Assembly (NCBI RefSeq): GCF_041296385.1
Contig: NC_091023.1
Location: 26,103,924 to 26,167,923 of the forward strand
Source: Aphelocoma coerulescens
Lineage: Eukaryota; Chordata; Aves; Passeriformes; Corvidae
DNA length: 64,000 nt
Reading direction: 5' to 3'
Shown: positions 24,296 to 33,866 of the stretch, piece by piece
Position numbering within the stretch: the first letter of the stretch is position 1
How the letters are laid out: every line of letters begins with the position of its first letter
The notes under the pieces: generated by a model
The model's database searches: none
What the model saw: only the letters and a program-made list of their open reading frames with translations
What the model was told of the DNA's origin: nothing
Made by a program: the position numbers and the translations under genes

Positions 24296-27200
24296 GTAAA
24301 TTCTCAGATGGCTTCACTTTCCAGTGTTCACTTACACTTCAGTGGGATGTGACCATGGACTGAAATAGACGAACAGTGGCCATTGCAGTAGTTCCTCGTA
24401 GTGTAGTTGTGCCAGCAAAAGTCCCCTCCAGCAGGTCTGTGTCACTGCATGAGTTTAACTGGTGCCCAGAGGGTTTGGCAGAGCCTGGTTCATCACTCTG
24501 ACACTCTCTCATCACATCATTCATGTCACATGAATACCAGGGGCAGTAAGGTCCCCATTTGGCACCCAGCTGTGGGACAGGGTCTGCTCAGCATTCTGGG
24601 GCTGGAAATTGAGGTAAACGCCCCTCTGTCCTGTCCTCTGAGACACATCCTTTGGGTTAAAAAATAGGAGTTTGGTAGAAAAATGCAGTTTGGTTGAACC
24701 TTTGTAATCCCTGTAGTGCTGGGGTTGGAGGGAGTGCTGTCATGTGCGTGTGTGTGTGTTTGGGAACAAGAACCTGAGAAAAGGATCTGTTGGGAACAGG
24801 AAACACGGCTCTGGGGCAGTTACCCCTGCCCTGGGTGTGTGAGGGCGGGGTTCCTTGGTACCACATCGGGCTGGCTGGCACTGGGAGCTGTTCAATGGCA
24901 CCTCACTATATTTAGCTTCAGTGAGGGTTTTTCTGAGAAATGCAGCATGAGAGGAGGGCAGTCAGCGTGTTTCCTCTGCTGTCTGTTAGAGCCAGAATTG
25001 TTGTGCTCAACAAACACTAATGACAATCTGTCTTACAGTGGTGTCATATCCATAGCAAGATGTTCTCTCTGTTCCTGGAAGCACCTCGTGTGCCCAAAGC
25101 GATTTAAATTTCAAAATGCTCTGCCTTTCAGATACAGATGGCTGTCCAGTATGTCACTGGGCTGCAGAGCCTTTCGTTTGAGACACTGAGCTTCCTGCTG
25201 ACTGCGCTGGCTGCCACAGTCACCCCGGTGTTTCTCCTGTCACAACACTGGCTCCACCTGCCCTGCGGCTGCATCATCAACTGCAGGAGGAACTCCTATG
25301 CAGTGTCTTCAGAAGATGCCAAAAGTAAGTGTGGAAGGGTTGCTTTGGTGTAATAGAGGTTGCCAGACCTTCCCTGGTAACATCCTTGGCATCTTGTAGA
25401 ACACTGTTTTCCCTTGGGATTTATGTAAAAACAGCTGGAGGAACAGAGTGGGTCAGGTGGAAGGGACTCACAGGGATCATCTGGTCTCAACTGCAAATGT
25501 TAAGGGCTAAATATTTCTGAGGATGTGGGAGTTGTTTCCCATTCTCTGGAGTGAAAATTCTCTACCATCAGTGAATGAATTCCTTACACTCCCTGCATGT
25601 TCAGGGAGAAAGAATCCTAGAGAAAAGCCATCCTCAGTGCATGGTTTTCACTTGCTTTAAACACATTCTCCAGGTGCAGAATGGCTTGTGCTGCCCCTGG
25701 TGCCCTTTTAGCCACTTTCCCAGAGAGAACAACTGCAGTTCATCAAGAAGGCAGTTCCTTTTCGGAAGTCTTTCTTCTCAACAATTCATTCTTTTTATAG
25801 AGAGAAAATTGCCTGTTTCCAGCAGGAGCTGGATAATTTATTCCATGTTTTAGCATGTCATTTGCATTGTGTTTGTAAACTCCTTTTTCTTCTTGGTCTC
25901 AACTCCTAACACAGTTTCTTTCCTTCCTGCTTAGCCAAGCACAGTGGTTTCGAGTTCAACCTATCATTCCAGCAAGGCTATGGAATCTACAGGATATCCC
26001 AGGAGAACCCTCCCCACCACAGTGGCGATGGTAAATCCACATCCTACCACAACCTGGTGAGCTCTGACTGTGAGGAGCTGGGGCCTGGCAGAGGCAGCGA
26101 TGCCACCAGCTCCAGGTTCCTGCCCACGGCATTGGGACACAGCTCCTGGGGCACCCCGGGGGGGAGTAGGACAGGCCCCACATGCCCCCCTCCTCATGGG
26201 CCAGGGGCCTGTCAGGGCCAGGAGGGCACAAACTGTGACCCAGCAGCGTTCCCTGAAGGACCAGAGTGGAGGCTGTCCCACGAGGAAAGCCACAAACCAG
26301 AACTCTCGGACTGGGAGTGGTGCCGGAGTAAATCTGAGAGGACCCCTCGGCAGGTAAAAGAGGAATTTATTCTTTTCTGATAATAAGAGTTTCCTTTTGA
26401 AATAGGAATGATTTTTACTGGCATTGATACTTCTATTAGTCCTATTTTTTGGTAAAACTCATACATGGCATTGTATAATGTTTAGTAACCACAGACCTAT
26501 TTGCAGGTGCTGATCCTGCAATAATTTCTCACTTGTGTTCTTAATCATGGGGTTTTCTTATTTTGTGTGCACCTGCATGCCTTGGATATGATAAGAATTA
26601 AGTATGAGTTATGTTAATTTATCTTAGTGAAGAAGAAGTTTTTCTCCAAAAGATGACATTTTCCAGAGCATTCTGCTGTGGAATTCAGTGGCCATTGGGC
26701 ATTACAGTAGGTGGGAGTGGGGTAAGAGCCCATGTGAAGTCTGTGAGAGAGGAGCTCCGGAAGGCTTTAGGTTGGAAGGGATCTCTGGAAGTCACCTAAT
26801 CCAACCTCCTGCTCCAAGCAGGGTGACTTCAGAGCCAGATCAGCTCATGCTCGGCCTTTGCACACACACAGGAGCTGTATAAGATGTATTTCGTATTCAA
26901 ATACAGGAATCTCTCTCCATCTGATACACACAGGTTTATCGTCTGAGGCACAGTAGGAACTTGGTTGATGTTTCAAATCTGACTGATCATCCCTTTCATA
27001 AAAAGCCAATGCTCACTCTGTTGCAGTGTGCAGAGATGAATTCCTGCATTTGGGGGCAAAAGGAAGTGATGACTCAGTCTGGTTTTAATCTACCCGTTCT
27101 TGCCAAGGCCTCATGTGCCATGTACAGCTTGGTTAATAAGATCACTGTACCAGGAGGTTCATAACTGTGGCTCTCCCTTCCAGGAGTTTCCAGATGACGT

Positions 27201-30200
27201 TTAAAAAAAAAAAAAATTCCTTTCCCCATGTCCCCTGGTGCCAGTTCAGATGCAGCCCCGGGACTGCAGCAGGTGAGAGCAGGTCTTTGTGAGCAGCTGG
27301 CAGTGACTGCCTGGGGGTGTTTTCTGTGCCCTGGGGCCTTGTATGGCACTTCTGGACATAGCCTTCACTACTTGCGTTACAAAGAATCTGACAGAATCTT
27401 CTGGCACTTTGCCAGGTATAACCCAGTGCCAGGCATTAAAGCTCCTATGGGGTAAAAGTTCCAGGCTTTGGAGTTACAGCTCTGCCTGGTTCTGACATTC
27501 AGCAGGAGCTGCCAGAGCTTCACAGCTGACATTTGCTTTGCTGCTGGGAAAGGGCAGAGTGTGAAACCCCTGCAAGCTTTGTAAAAATAACTTTAATGCA
27601 TTGCTCAGGTGTATGTTGGATGAAAGATCAATTTGGGCCACATATTAAATAAGTTGAAAACCATCTCCTTTATTCATCCTGTCTGGAAGTCCCAAAGTGT
27701 CTAAGAAAAGTCACTCTGTTCTCATCACTCTGCATTTCCCACCTGTGTTAAAAAAGGAGACTCCCCCTGGCATTAATTTGCCATATCCTTCTGCAGGAAA
27801 TCCAGGGATTCTTAGTGGAATCCATAAATACAGGGATTGTTACTGGAGTCCATCAATACAGGGGTTCTTATTGGAGTGCTGCTGATTTTCTCTTCAAAAG
27901 GAGAAGCTGTAAGAACTGACAGTAGGAGGGAGAGCAGCCATCCCCCATGGATGTGGGATCAGTGAGTTTGATTGAGCTGTTTGAAGAGCAGGGTGCCAGA
28001 CAGGACCCAGGATGCCTTTGGTTTCCTCTGGAAGCTGAGGGCTTGGAGAATGGCTCTTCCTTGGGGTGGCAGTAATGATTGTGGAGCTGCTTGTCCCCTC
28101 ATTATCTGTTCTGTGAGTAAAGAGTTGCTCCATCAAAGTGATTTCTCTGGAATAAAAGTGGCATGAGAGAATGAAGCAGCAGGGTTATTGAATACATGAT
28201 AGGATGGCTGTAATGGAGAGGGAAAGAGAAGATGGTACTTGTCATTTCTAACTCTTGCTCGGCTGCGTTTTTGAAGAATACCATTAACATCTCATAAAAC
28301 ACCTGTATATCTCCGTTCCTAAAGAGATTGAGTGTAAATATGTCATGTCTTATTTTGCCTATACTTCAGTGCCCTCAGGCAACAGAAATCTCCCAGGCTG
28401 GCAGTTTGTTCCAGGCTTGCTGATTATTTTTCTCTGCTTCATCTGCGGGTTGCCTCAAGCAAACTCTTTGAAGAGACTCTGTACAGGACCTATTTACGTG
28501 CCCTGCAAGGAAAGAGAGGGGGAGGCTGTGCAAGTGACTTCACTGAGGAGGAGCCAGAGCAGGCAGGAATATTTTAACATGATAAGTACACAGCATCTCA
28601 CCCACTGCAGGAAAGTTGTGAACATTCTCTTAAACACCAGGCACAGCACAGAAGCTGAGTTAGGAATGGCCTTGAAGGTTCTCTTTGCTTCCCACTGGCT
28701 GGTGGGAATATGTACCACCTGTACCCCTGCTGATGTGCTGAGCTGTTCCCTTCGGGGTTCTTCCTGCTCAAGTGGTTGGAACTTGATGTCCAAGAGGTTC
28801 CTGTGGCTGGAAAATCAATGTGACATTTCACCTTCCTCTTCTCACTTTGCTCCCAGAGGCATGCATGGTCTGTGTGATGCTTGCTGGCTCCCTGCTGCAG
28901 TTCCACTGCCATTGGCTCTCTCTGGAATTGCAGAGGAATAGTGGGAGTAGAAACATTTGCCCAGGAGGGCAAGGCTGGATATAGCTCCCAGAGCCCTTCC
29001 CTCACAGGTGTCCTCACCTTGGATGCTCTGTTGCACTTCCTGGTACTGATTGATATGAACCCAGGTCTGTCTGCATTGGGCAGGCCAATGGCAAGCGCTG
29101 GGCTCAGGCCATTTGAGGTGAGCTTGTCTCTTCCTGTCATAGCCCCTTGGCTCTACATTTGCTGCAGTCAGCCTCAGAAATAGCAAATCATTGCAGCAAT
29201 TAATTTCACTGCAGCTAATTTTAATTTTTAGGAAAGTAGAAGACTAAGCCTCTATTTTAAAACAAACAGAAAACTCATTGTCTCTGGAAAGAAAAAGCTG
29301 GGATCCTTACTGGAAACATTCTAAAAATAGACCTTTTCATCTCGGGCTGGGTTTGGCCAAAGTAATTAGGAATGCAGACTCCTCAGAGCTGTTTTAGATG
29401 GCTGGTTTTCTGTTTGGGAAGGCAGCATGGCCCAGTGGGAGCAACACAGACATGGCACAACCTGTGTGTGCTCTTGGTGCTGCCCCCGTGCAGAGATCTG
29501 TCCTAGAGAGGAGGTGCAGAGTCCAGTACATCTGTGCTTCACTGTGACACTGCTGGCACACCTGTCTGCATTGCAGGGCCTGCGACAACAGGAATTGTGA
29601 CAACAGGCATTGTGAGGGAGAGTCTACAAAGTGCCTGTGCTTGACTCCATCACCAGACACTGTAGATGGTGTCCCATGTCCCATTCAGCCTCCAGCTGCT
29701 GCTTTGAGCATTTCCAAATGGAAATCTGTCTGTCAGAGCCTGTTCCAGCTGCTGTGGGACTCAGATACATCCAAGCCTTCCTTTGGACAGCATCCTCCCT
29801 GGTGAATCCAGCCTAGACTCTGCTCAGGCAGCAGGAACAGGACAGGGAACCTGGTCCTGACCCACAGTGATGGTGGGGAAGGTTTTGCCTCATGGCAACC
29901 ACAGCTGCTTCTGTGAACTCTGGAAGGTGGATGTATAATTAAATAATGAGGGGATTTGCTTGATCAGTTCTGCAGAGATTTCTCTGCTCAGAATGCATCA
30001 GCATTCTGTAAGGAACAAGGACATTTGTGATTTATTTCACTGGGATTTTTTTGTCTTTCCTTTTAAAAACTCCATGTGCTGGTACATGGAGTTCTCCAGT
30101 GAAATCCCTGTCCCAGATTCCAACAGCCAGAACATTCTCCAGGCATTGTGGGCAGGGGCTGATTGGGCTCTGGGTTTCCTGTTCCTCCACAGGCACACCT

Positions 30201-32816
30201 GTGTGGAAGTGCTTTAAAAAGAGAAGGGGTAGTGTAAATTGTGTGGGAGAGTTGTGTATGTTATTTCTTTTGGAAACAGTTTTCCTTTAAATGCAGGAAT
30301 GCAAGGTGTGTGGGAAAAGCAGGAAAGGCCCTACAGGGCAGAGCCCTCGGTGCAGGCTGGGGCAGTGGGATGGCAGACGTGCAGGAACAGCACCGTAGGT
30401 CTCCTTCTGCTTCCACTGAGGTAAAACCAAGCCACAGCCTGCTCCAGCTGTGGGTGCTCCTGTTCAGCCTGGAATAAGGCAGAGCTGGGATCAGGGACCT
30501 GCACAGTGGCACTGGAGGCCACTCTGTGTTACTCGGAGTCCTTTCGCTGCCTCCTGCTCTGGAGTGAAATTGCATTGTTAGGCTGCAAACCAGAAAGCTG
30601 AACTGCAGGGAACTGTGGGAGTGGGAGGCAAAATACTTCACAGGATGTACCAGTAGAGTCTGGTTTGCTGGTGGATTTCTATTTATTGCCATGGATATGT
30701 CATGAGAAGCAAAAATGGGTATTTAATAATGGTATCAAGGACAAGATAAAGGTCACTTTCTGTTCTCATTAATAATAATTTATACTGAAAGTAATTCCAG
30801 TAATAATCAGTGTTACCTGGCTGTACCTAAACCCAGGATAGATGCATTTATCCCTCCCTTGGACCCCATAACCCTGGGTTTAGTCCCAGCACTTGTATCC
30901 ACATTTCTCCCCAGGGCACAGCATTGTGGTTTGCAGGGACAAATGGATTCTGTACTTTAGAAACAGGTGAAGGTGTCTGGAATTGAACAGCATTTCCACT
31001 GGAACTGTTCTAGTGGGAAATGACGGTGTTCAGTGCCTCCCTGGTTAGTGACTGGGCAGTGACATAGGAGACTTGATGGATCTTTTTCATATACTGATTT
31101 CTCAAGAGAAAACTTGAGAAGACTTTCAGGAAGAGACACTAAGTGATTGGGAAATGTCTCATTCTCCAGACCTGGGGTGTTCATTACAGCAAGTGCAGAT
31201 TGCTCATTCTCCCCCCAGGCGCCTCAGACATCCCCTCCATGTTCCTCATGTTCAGTCTGACAAATCAAAGTGTTTGATTAAACAGGACATAACCTGTGGT
31301 GGAATCAGCTTTTATTTGCACTCCGTTTTTCATATTCTGTAGATGCCATAGTGAGTCACAGTCACTTGGGACTTCACTTTATACACTAAAGTGTATAATA
31401 ACACTCAAACCTTCTTGCTACTCTTTCCAATCATAAATACCAGGTTGTAGGAGTGCGTGGTGTTGGGGCGATTGGGAGGTCGCTGCTGTGCTCCCCAAAG
31501 CGCGCCGGGCGCGGCACGGCTCGGCTGCGGCAGTTCGGCACGCTAGCGAGCTTCTGCCTCCTGCCCTGCGCTGCTGCTTAGGCGCTGAGGACACGCACGC
31601 TCAAACCACACGGCTCAGTAGTGCCACAGATAAGGAGCCAGGGAGGGCCCTCCGCATGGTGCGTTCCACAGTCGAGGTTCATTTCACCTCCGCAGAGGGG
31701 ACGAGGTGCGAGACAGGGCCCAGCGTGCCCGTGATGCCCTTTCACAGGGTCACAGAGGCACCGGGGAAGGGACAAAGGCGGCACGAAGGAAGGGACAAAG
31801 GCGGCACCAGGGAAGGGACAAAGGCGGCACCGGGGAAGGGACAAAGGCGGCACCAGGGAAGGGAACCAGTGCGCAGAGGGAAGGCACAGAGCGGGCACCA
31901 GCTCAGGTGTGCAGCCACGGGCTGCTGGGAGAGGGAGCTTTCTTTAACCCAGGGTCTCGGGGGTGCGTGAGGTTACATTTCATCCAGAAGGAATTGCGGG
32001 AGAGGCTTTTCCTTTACCGAGATAATACTGATATCTCAAATATCTGAGTTTTTTACCAGCAGGCCTTTGCTAGTTCGGGGCTCTCTAGCCCACTAGCTGG
32101 CTCAGTGACCCCAACACCAGGTGTCTAAAATTCTGCAAGGAAAAGGCAGTAGGATGAATTAACAAACTGAGCATACTTGGCTGATTTATGATGGATTTTG
32201 ACTTGGACAATGCTCACCACTAACAGTCCTTGTTCCCCTGCAGCGCGCGGGCGGGGCCCTGGCCGTCCCTCTGTGCGCATTCCAGGGGACTGTGTCTCTC
32301 CAGGCCCCCACCGGCAAAACGCTCTCCTTGTCCACGTACGAGGTGAGCTCCGAGGGGCAGAAAATAACCCCCATGTCCAAGAAAATCGAGGTGTATCGCT
32401 CCAAAAGCGTCGGCCATGAGCCGAGCCCAGGGGAGCCTGCGGACACGTTTGCTGACACGAGTGTTAAGATTCACTTGGAGGTGCTGGAGATCTGTGACAA
32501 TGAAGAGGCCCTGGACACCGTGTCCATCATCAGCAACATCAGCCAGTCCTCCACGCAGGCACGGTCACCCTCCCTACGCTACTCCCGCAAGGAGAACAGG
32601 TTTGTGTCTTGTGAGCTGGGGGAAAGTGCCTCCTACTCCCTGCTCATCCCCTCGCACAGCCCTGGCAGCGACTTCAGCATCTCCATCCCAGACACTGTCG
32701 AGGCTCATCGGCAGAACAGCCAAAAGCAGCACTCGGCCAGGGCTGGGTACCAGGAGGAGATACAGCTGCTGAACAAAGCCTACAGAGAGCGGGAGGAGCA
32801 GGGGAACAGCAGCTGA
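23366..32816 (+). CDS. GPR149: GPR149, orphan G-protein-coupled receptor (4 coding exons, 704 aa)
   Basis: The CDS joins 23366-24295, 25132-25324, 25935-26353 and 32244-32816 in one frame (2,115 nt with stop). GPR149 is a class A-like orphan receptor at the plasma membrane, reported in brain and oocytes; mouse knockouts have altered female fertility. Residues 7, 11 and 19 are N-glycosylation sequons. Seven hydrophobic segments lie near 33-59, 66-90, 104-130, 149-171, 187-216, 294-312 and 328-347. Cys103 and Cys181 could form the TM3-ECL2 disulfide. There is no DRY motif after TM3 (SYNFCT instead) and no NPxxY in TM7 (TVTPVFLL instead), as I recall for the mammalian protein. A Cys cluster (355-361) follows TM7, then a long cytoplasmic tail with the conserved [17 protein letters not shown] block. 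The start at 23,366 matches the human N-terminal length; an in-frame ATG at 23,354 would add four residues. Human GPR149 is 731 aa; the tail here is shorter. Confidence 0.96.
25132..25324 (+). CDS. GPR149: GPR149 coding exon 2
   Basis: This exon encodes the end of TM6, extracellular loop 3, TM7 and the PCGCIINC cysteine cluster. The acceptor is CTTTCAG|ATACAG and the donor is AAA|GTAAGT after one extra base. It is 193 nt long and joins exon 1 at phase 0. Confidence 0.93.
25449..25500 (-). mobile_element. CR1 fragment, antisense
   Basis: A short degenerate piece resembling the reverse complement of the CR1 3' end: GGTGGAAGGGACTCACAGG followed by GATCATCTGG. It lies in GPR149 intron 2. Confidence 0.55.
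25935..26353 (+). CDS. GPR149: GPR149 coding exon 3
   Basis: This exon encodes the first part of the cytoplasmic tail. It begins with the conserved GFEFNLSFQ segment and ends with the strongly conserved RLSHEES...SERTPRQ block. The middle (about 50 residues, rich in Gly, Ser and Pro) diverges from mammals. It is 419 nt, with acceptor TGCTTAG and donor CAG|GTAAAA. Confidence 0.92.
26763..26862 (-). mobile_element. CR1 3' fragment, antisense
   Basis: Reverse complement of a CR1 tail, with GGTTGGAAGGGATCTCTGG, then CACCTAATCCAACCTCCTGC, in GPR149 intron 3. It is truncated on both sides. Confidence 0.75.
27803..27886. repeat. 28-bp minisatellite, three imperfect copies
   Basis: Units starting CAGGGATT at 27,803 and 27,831 and CAGGGGTT at 27,859 repeat with a period of exactly 28 bp in GPR149 intron 3. 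No function is apparent. Confidence 0.8.
31446..32116 (-). mobile_element. Solo LTR of an endogenous retrovirus (ERVK-like) with 6-bp target duplication
   Basis: A 671-bp element is bounded by TG...CA termini (TGTAGGAG at the left, CCCCAACA at the right). It is flanked directly by the 6-bp duplication CCAGGT (31,440-31,445 and 32,117-32,122). That structure fits a solo LTR left after recombination of a provirus; 6-bp duplications are typical of ERVK/alpharetrovirus-like integrases. The CpG-rich part is near the left end, like an R-U5 region, so minus orientation is preferred; a polyadenylation hexamer was not found in either orientation. There is no coding content. It lies in GPR149 intron 3, about 130 bp before exon 4. 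Confidence 0.75.
31763..31866. repeat. 23-bp minisatellite inside the solo LTR, about 4.5 copies
   Basis: The core AAGGGACAAAGGCGGCAC recurs every 23 bp (core starts at 31,767, 31,790, 31,813 and 31,836, with a partial copy at 31,859). It gives a repetitive Lys/Gly/Arg-rich frame when translated, which is an artefact. Confidence 0.9.
32244..32816 (+). CDS. GPR149: GPR149 coding exon 4 (terminal)
   Basis: This exon encodes the C-terminal 190 residues of the tail. It carries long conserved blocks ([35 protein letters not shown], and [14 protein letters not shown] near the end). The stop codon TGA is at 32,814-32,816. The acceptor is TTCCCCTGCAG. Confidence 0.94.
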   Translation, partial: RAGGALAVPLCAFQGTVSLQAPTGKTLSLSTYEVSSEGQKITPMSKKIEVYRSKSVGHEPSPGEPADTFADTSVKIHLEVLEICDNEEALDTVSIISNISQSSTQARSPSLRYSRKENRFVSCELGESASYSLLIPSHSPGSDFSISIPDTVEAHRQNSQKQHSARAGYQEEIQLLNKAYREREEQGNSS

Positions 32817-33105
32817 AAGGTGTTTAATCTACACACCTCAACTGCTCTGACAGACAGTGCTCCCCTTGGCTCAAGTTACCCAAGCAAATACAGTATCAGC
32901 TATTTTTCTCCTAGCATACAAATTTTATTTGGGTGCACTGTTGAATAGATTCAAACTGTTAATGCTATATCAAGGGGATAACAAATACTCAAGTGCTTTA
33001 CAGCTTTCCATAGTGAATTTTAAGTTACTTATTTATATATCTATTTATTTGGGGAAAACGTGTGTCTAAAGGGAATCCTAAATAAAGTCTTAAACCCCAG
33101 TTGTG
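32817..33105 (+). terminator. GPR149: GPR149 3'UTR with poly(A) signal at 33,081-33,086
   Basis: A canonical AATAAA lies 265 bp after the stop codon. It is followed about 15 bp later by a GT-rich element (TTGTGGTGTTTG) that would serve as the downstream cleavage signal. This makes a short 3'UTR that ends about 550 bp before the DHX36 start codon. Confidence 0.7.
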
Positions 33106-33397
33106 GTGTTTGCTGGCACTGGGTGGTGTGTCTGCAGGAACTGGTGGAAATGAGGGGGCAGCTCCGCAGGTGGGAAGTTATGGCAGTTTTGACACACTTG
33201 CAGTTTTTGTCTACATCTACATCAACATAATACTAGAAATACTTTTCTAACACCTGGACATCACTTAAAGCTCATTGGCTGCTCTTTGTTTCACAGATTC
33301 AATCTCCTTCCTTGTTGATTAGGCCTGACAGTATACGAAGATCAAACGTTAACAAAATGACACATCTTTCCCCATTCTGCAACACACCGGCGGGTCG

Positions 33398-33499
33398 GGG
33401 ACTCGAACCCGGGACCTGGGCGGGCCGGGTTTGGGTTTGGGTTTGGGCTTGGGTTTGGGTTTGGGTTTGGGTTTGGTCGGGCCGGGACTCGAACCCGGG
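33398..33499 (-). repeat. Duplicated tRNA T-arm/B-box-like 16-mer flanking the G array
   Basis: GGGACTCGAACCCGGG occurs at 33,398-33,413 and again at 33,484-33,499. Read on the minus strand it is CCCGGGTTCGAGTCCC, an exact match to the RNA polymerase III B box and tRNA T arm (GGTTCGANTCC). In the second copy the flanks also form a 5-bp T stem followed by a tRNA-like CCCGACCA 3' end. No complete cloverleaf or A box is seen, so this is not called as a tRNA gene. Confidence 0.6.
33427..33476 (+). repeat. (GGGTTT)8 telomere-like array, potential G-quadruplex
   Basis: Eight consecutive hexamers, seven GGGTTT and one GGGCTT (33,445-33,450), supply eight G3 tracts separated by 3-nt loops on the plus strand, which is also the DHX36 sense strand. 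Four tracts suffice for an intramolecular quadruplex. If transcription starts upstream of it, the array would lie in the DHX36 5'UTR; otherwise it is a promoter element. Confidence 0.95.
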
Positions 33500-33540
33500 C
33501 CCAGCCGCGCTGAGGGGCGGCGGGCGGGCGGAAGTGCGGC

Positions 33541-33586
33541 GGCGGATGAGGCGGGGCCGCGCCGGCGGATGAGGCGGGGCCGCGCC
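33541..33586. repeat. 23-bp perfect tandem duplication in the DHX36 5' region
   Basis: The unit beginning GGCGGATGAGGCGGGG is repeated exactly, without spacer (33,541-33,563 and 33,564-33,586). Confidence 0.95.
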
Positions 33587-33620
33587 GGGCCGATTTGAGC
33601 CGCGCCGGGCCGGGCTGTGC

Positions 33621-33648
33621 CGGCTGCTCTGCGCCGGCTGCTCTGCGC
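33621..33648. repeat. 14-bp perfect tandem duplication just upstream of the DHX36 ATG
   Basis: CGGCTGCTCTGCGC is present twice back to back, 14 bp before the start codon at 33,663. It therefore lies within the 5'UTR. Confidence 0.93.
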
Positions 33649-33662
33649 CGGCACTCGCGGCC

Positions 33663-33866
33663 ATGAGCTACGAGCACCGCCGCGACTGGGGCCGCGGCCG
33701 AGGCCGGGGCCGCGGCGGCGATGGCGGCTCTGCCTCCGCCGCTTCCTCCTCGGCGGGCGGGCCCGGCGGGCGGGGACGGCACCCCGGCCACCTGAGGGGC
33801 CGCGAGATCGGGCTGTGGTACGCGCGCAAGCAGGGCCAGAAGAACCGGGACGCGGACCGGCAGCAG
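33663..33866 (+). CDS. DHX36: DHX36 exon 1
   Basis: Residues 1-68: RG-rich N-terminus and the complete RHAU-specific quadruplex-binding motif. The start ATG sits in a GCC-ATG-A context. The donor is CAG|GTGAGG. Confidence 0.93.

Larger units (their letters stand above)
26354..32243 (+). other. GPR149: GPR149 intron 3 (5.9 kb)
   Basis: This is the only large intron of the gene. Apart from a CR1 fragment, a poly(A) run near 27,201, a 28-bp minisatellite and a solo LTR (each listed separately), I see no exon or RNA gene. The 198-codon plus-strand frame at 28,345-28,941 has no recognisable domain and is not bounded by supporting splice sites. Confidence 0.85.
33380..33662 (+). promoter_or_regulatory. 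DHX36: DHX36 CpG-island promoter and 5'UTR
   Basis: A very CpG- and G-rich stretch runs up to the DHX36 start codon and into exon 1, with no TATA box, as expected for a housekeeping gene. It contains an eight-unit GGGTTT array, two copies of a B-box-like 16-mer, a perfect 23-bp tandem duplication (33,541-33,586) and a perfect 14-bp tandem duplication (33,621-33,648). The transcription start is not determinable by eye. Confidence 0.75.

Noticed and set aside
28345..28941. 198-codon frame inside GPR149 intron 3
   Set aside because: A 180-codon frame on the opposite strand overlaps it. No domain and no link to GPR149 exons.
31488..31970. 160-codon Arg/Gly/Lys-rich frame that looked like a repetitive protein
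   Set aside because: It is a translation of the 23-bp minisatellite inside the solo LTR, not a gene.
33398..33499. A tRNA gene on the minus strand
   Set aside because: Only the T arm/B box and a 3' acceptor-like end are present; there is no A box, D arm or anticodon arm at the expected distance.
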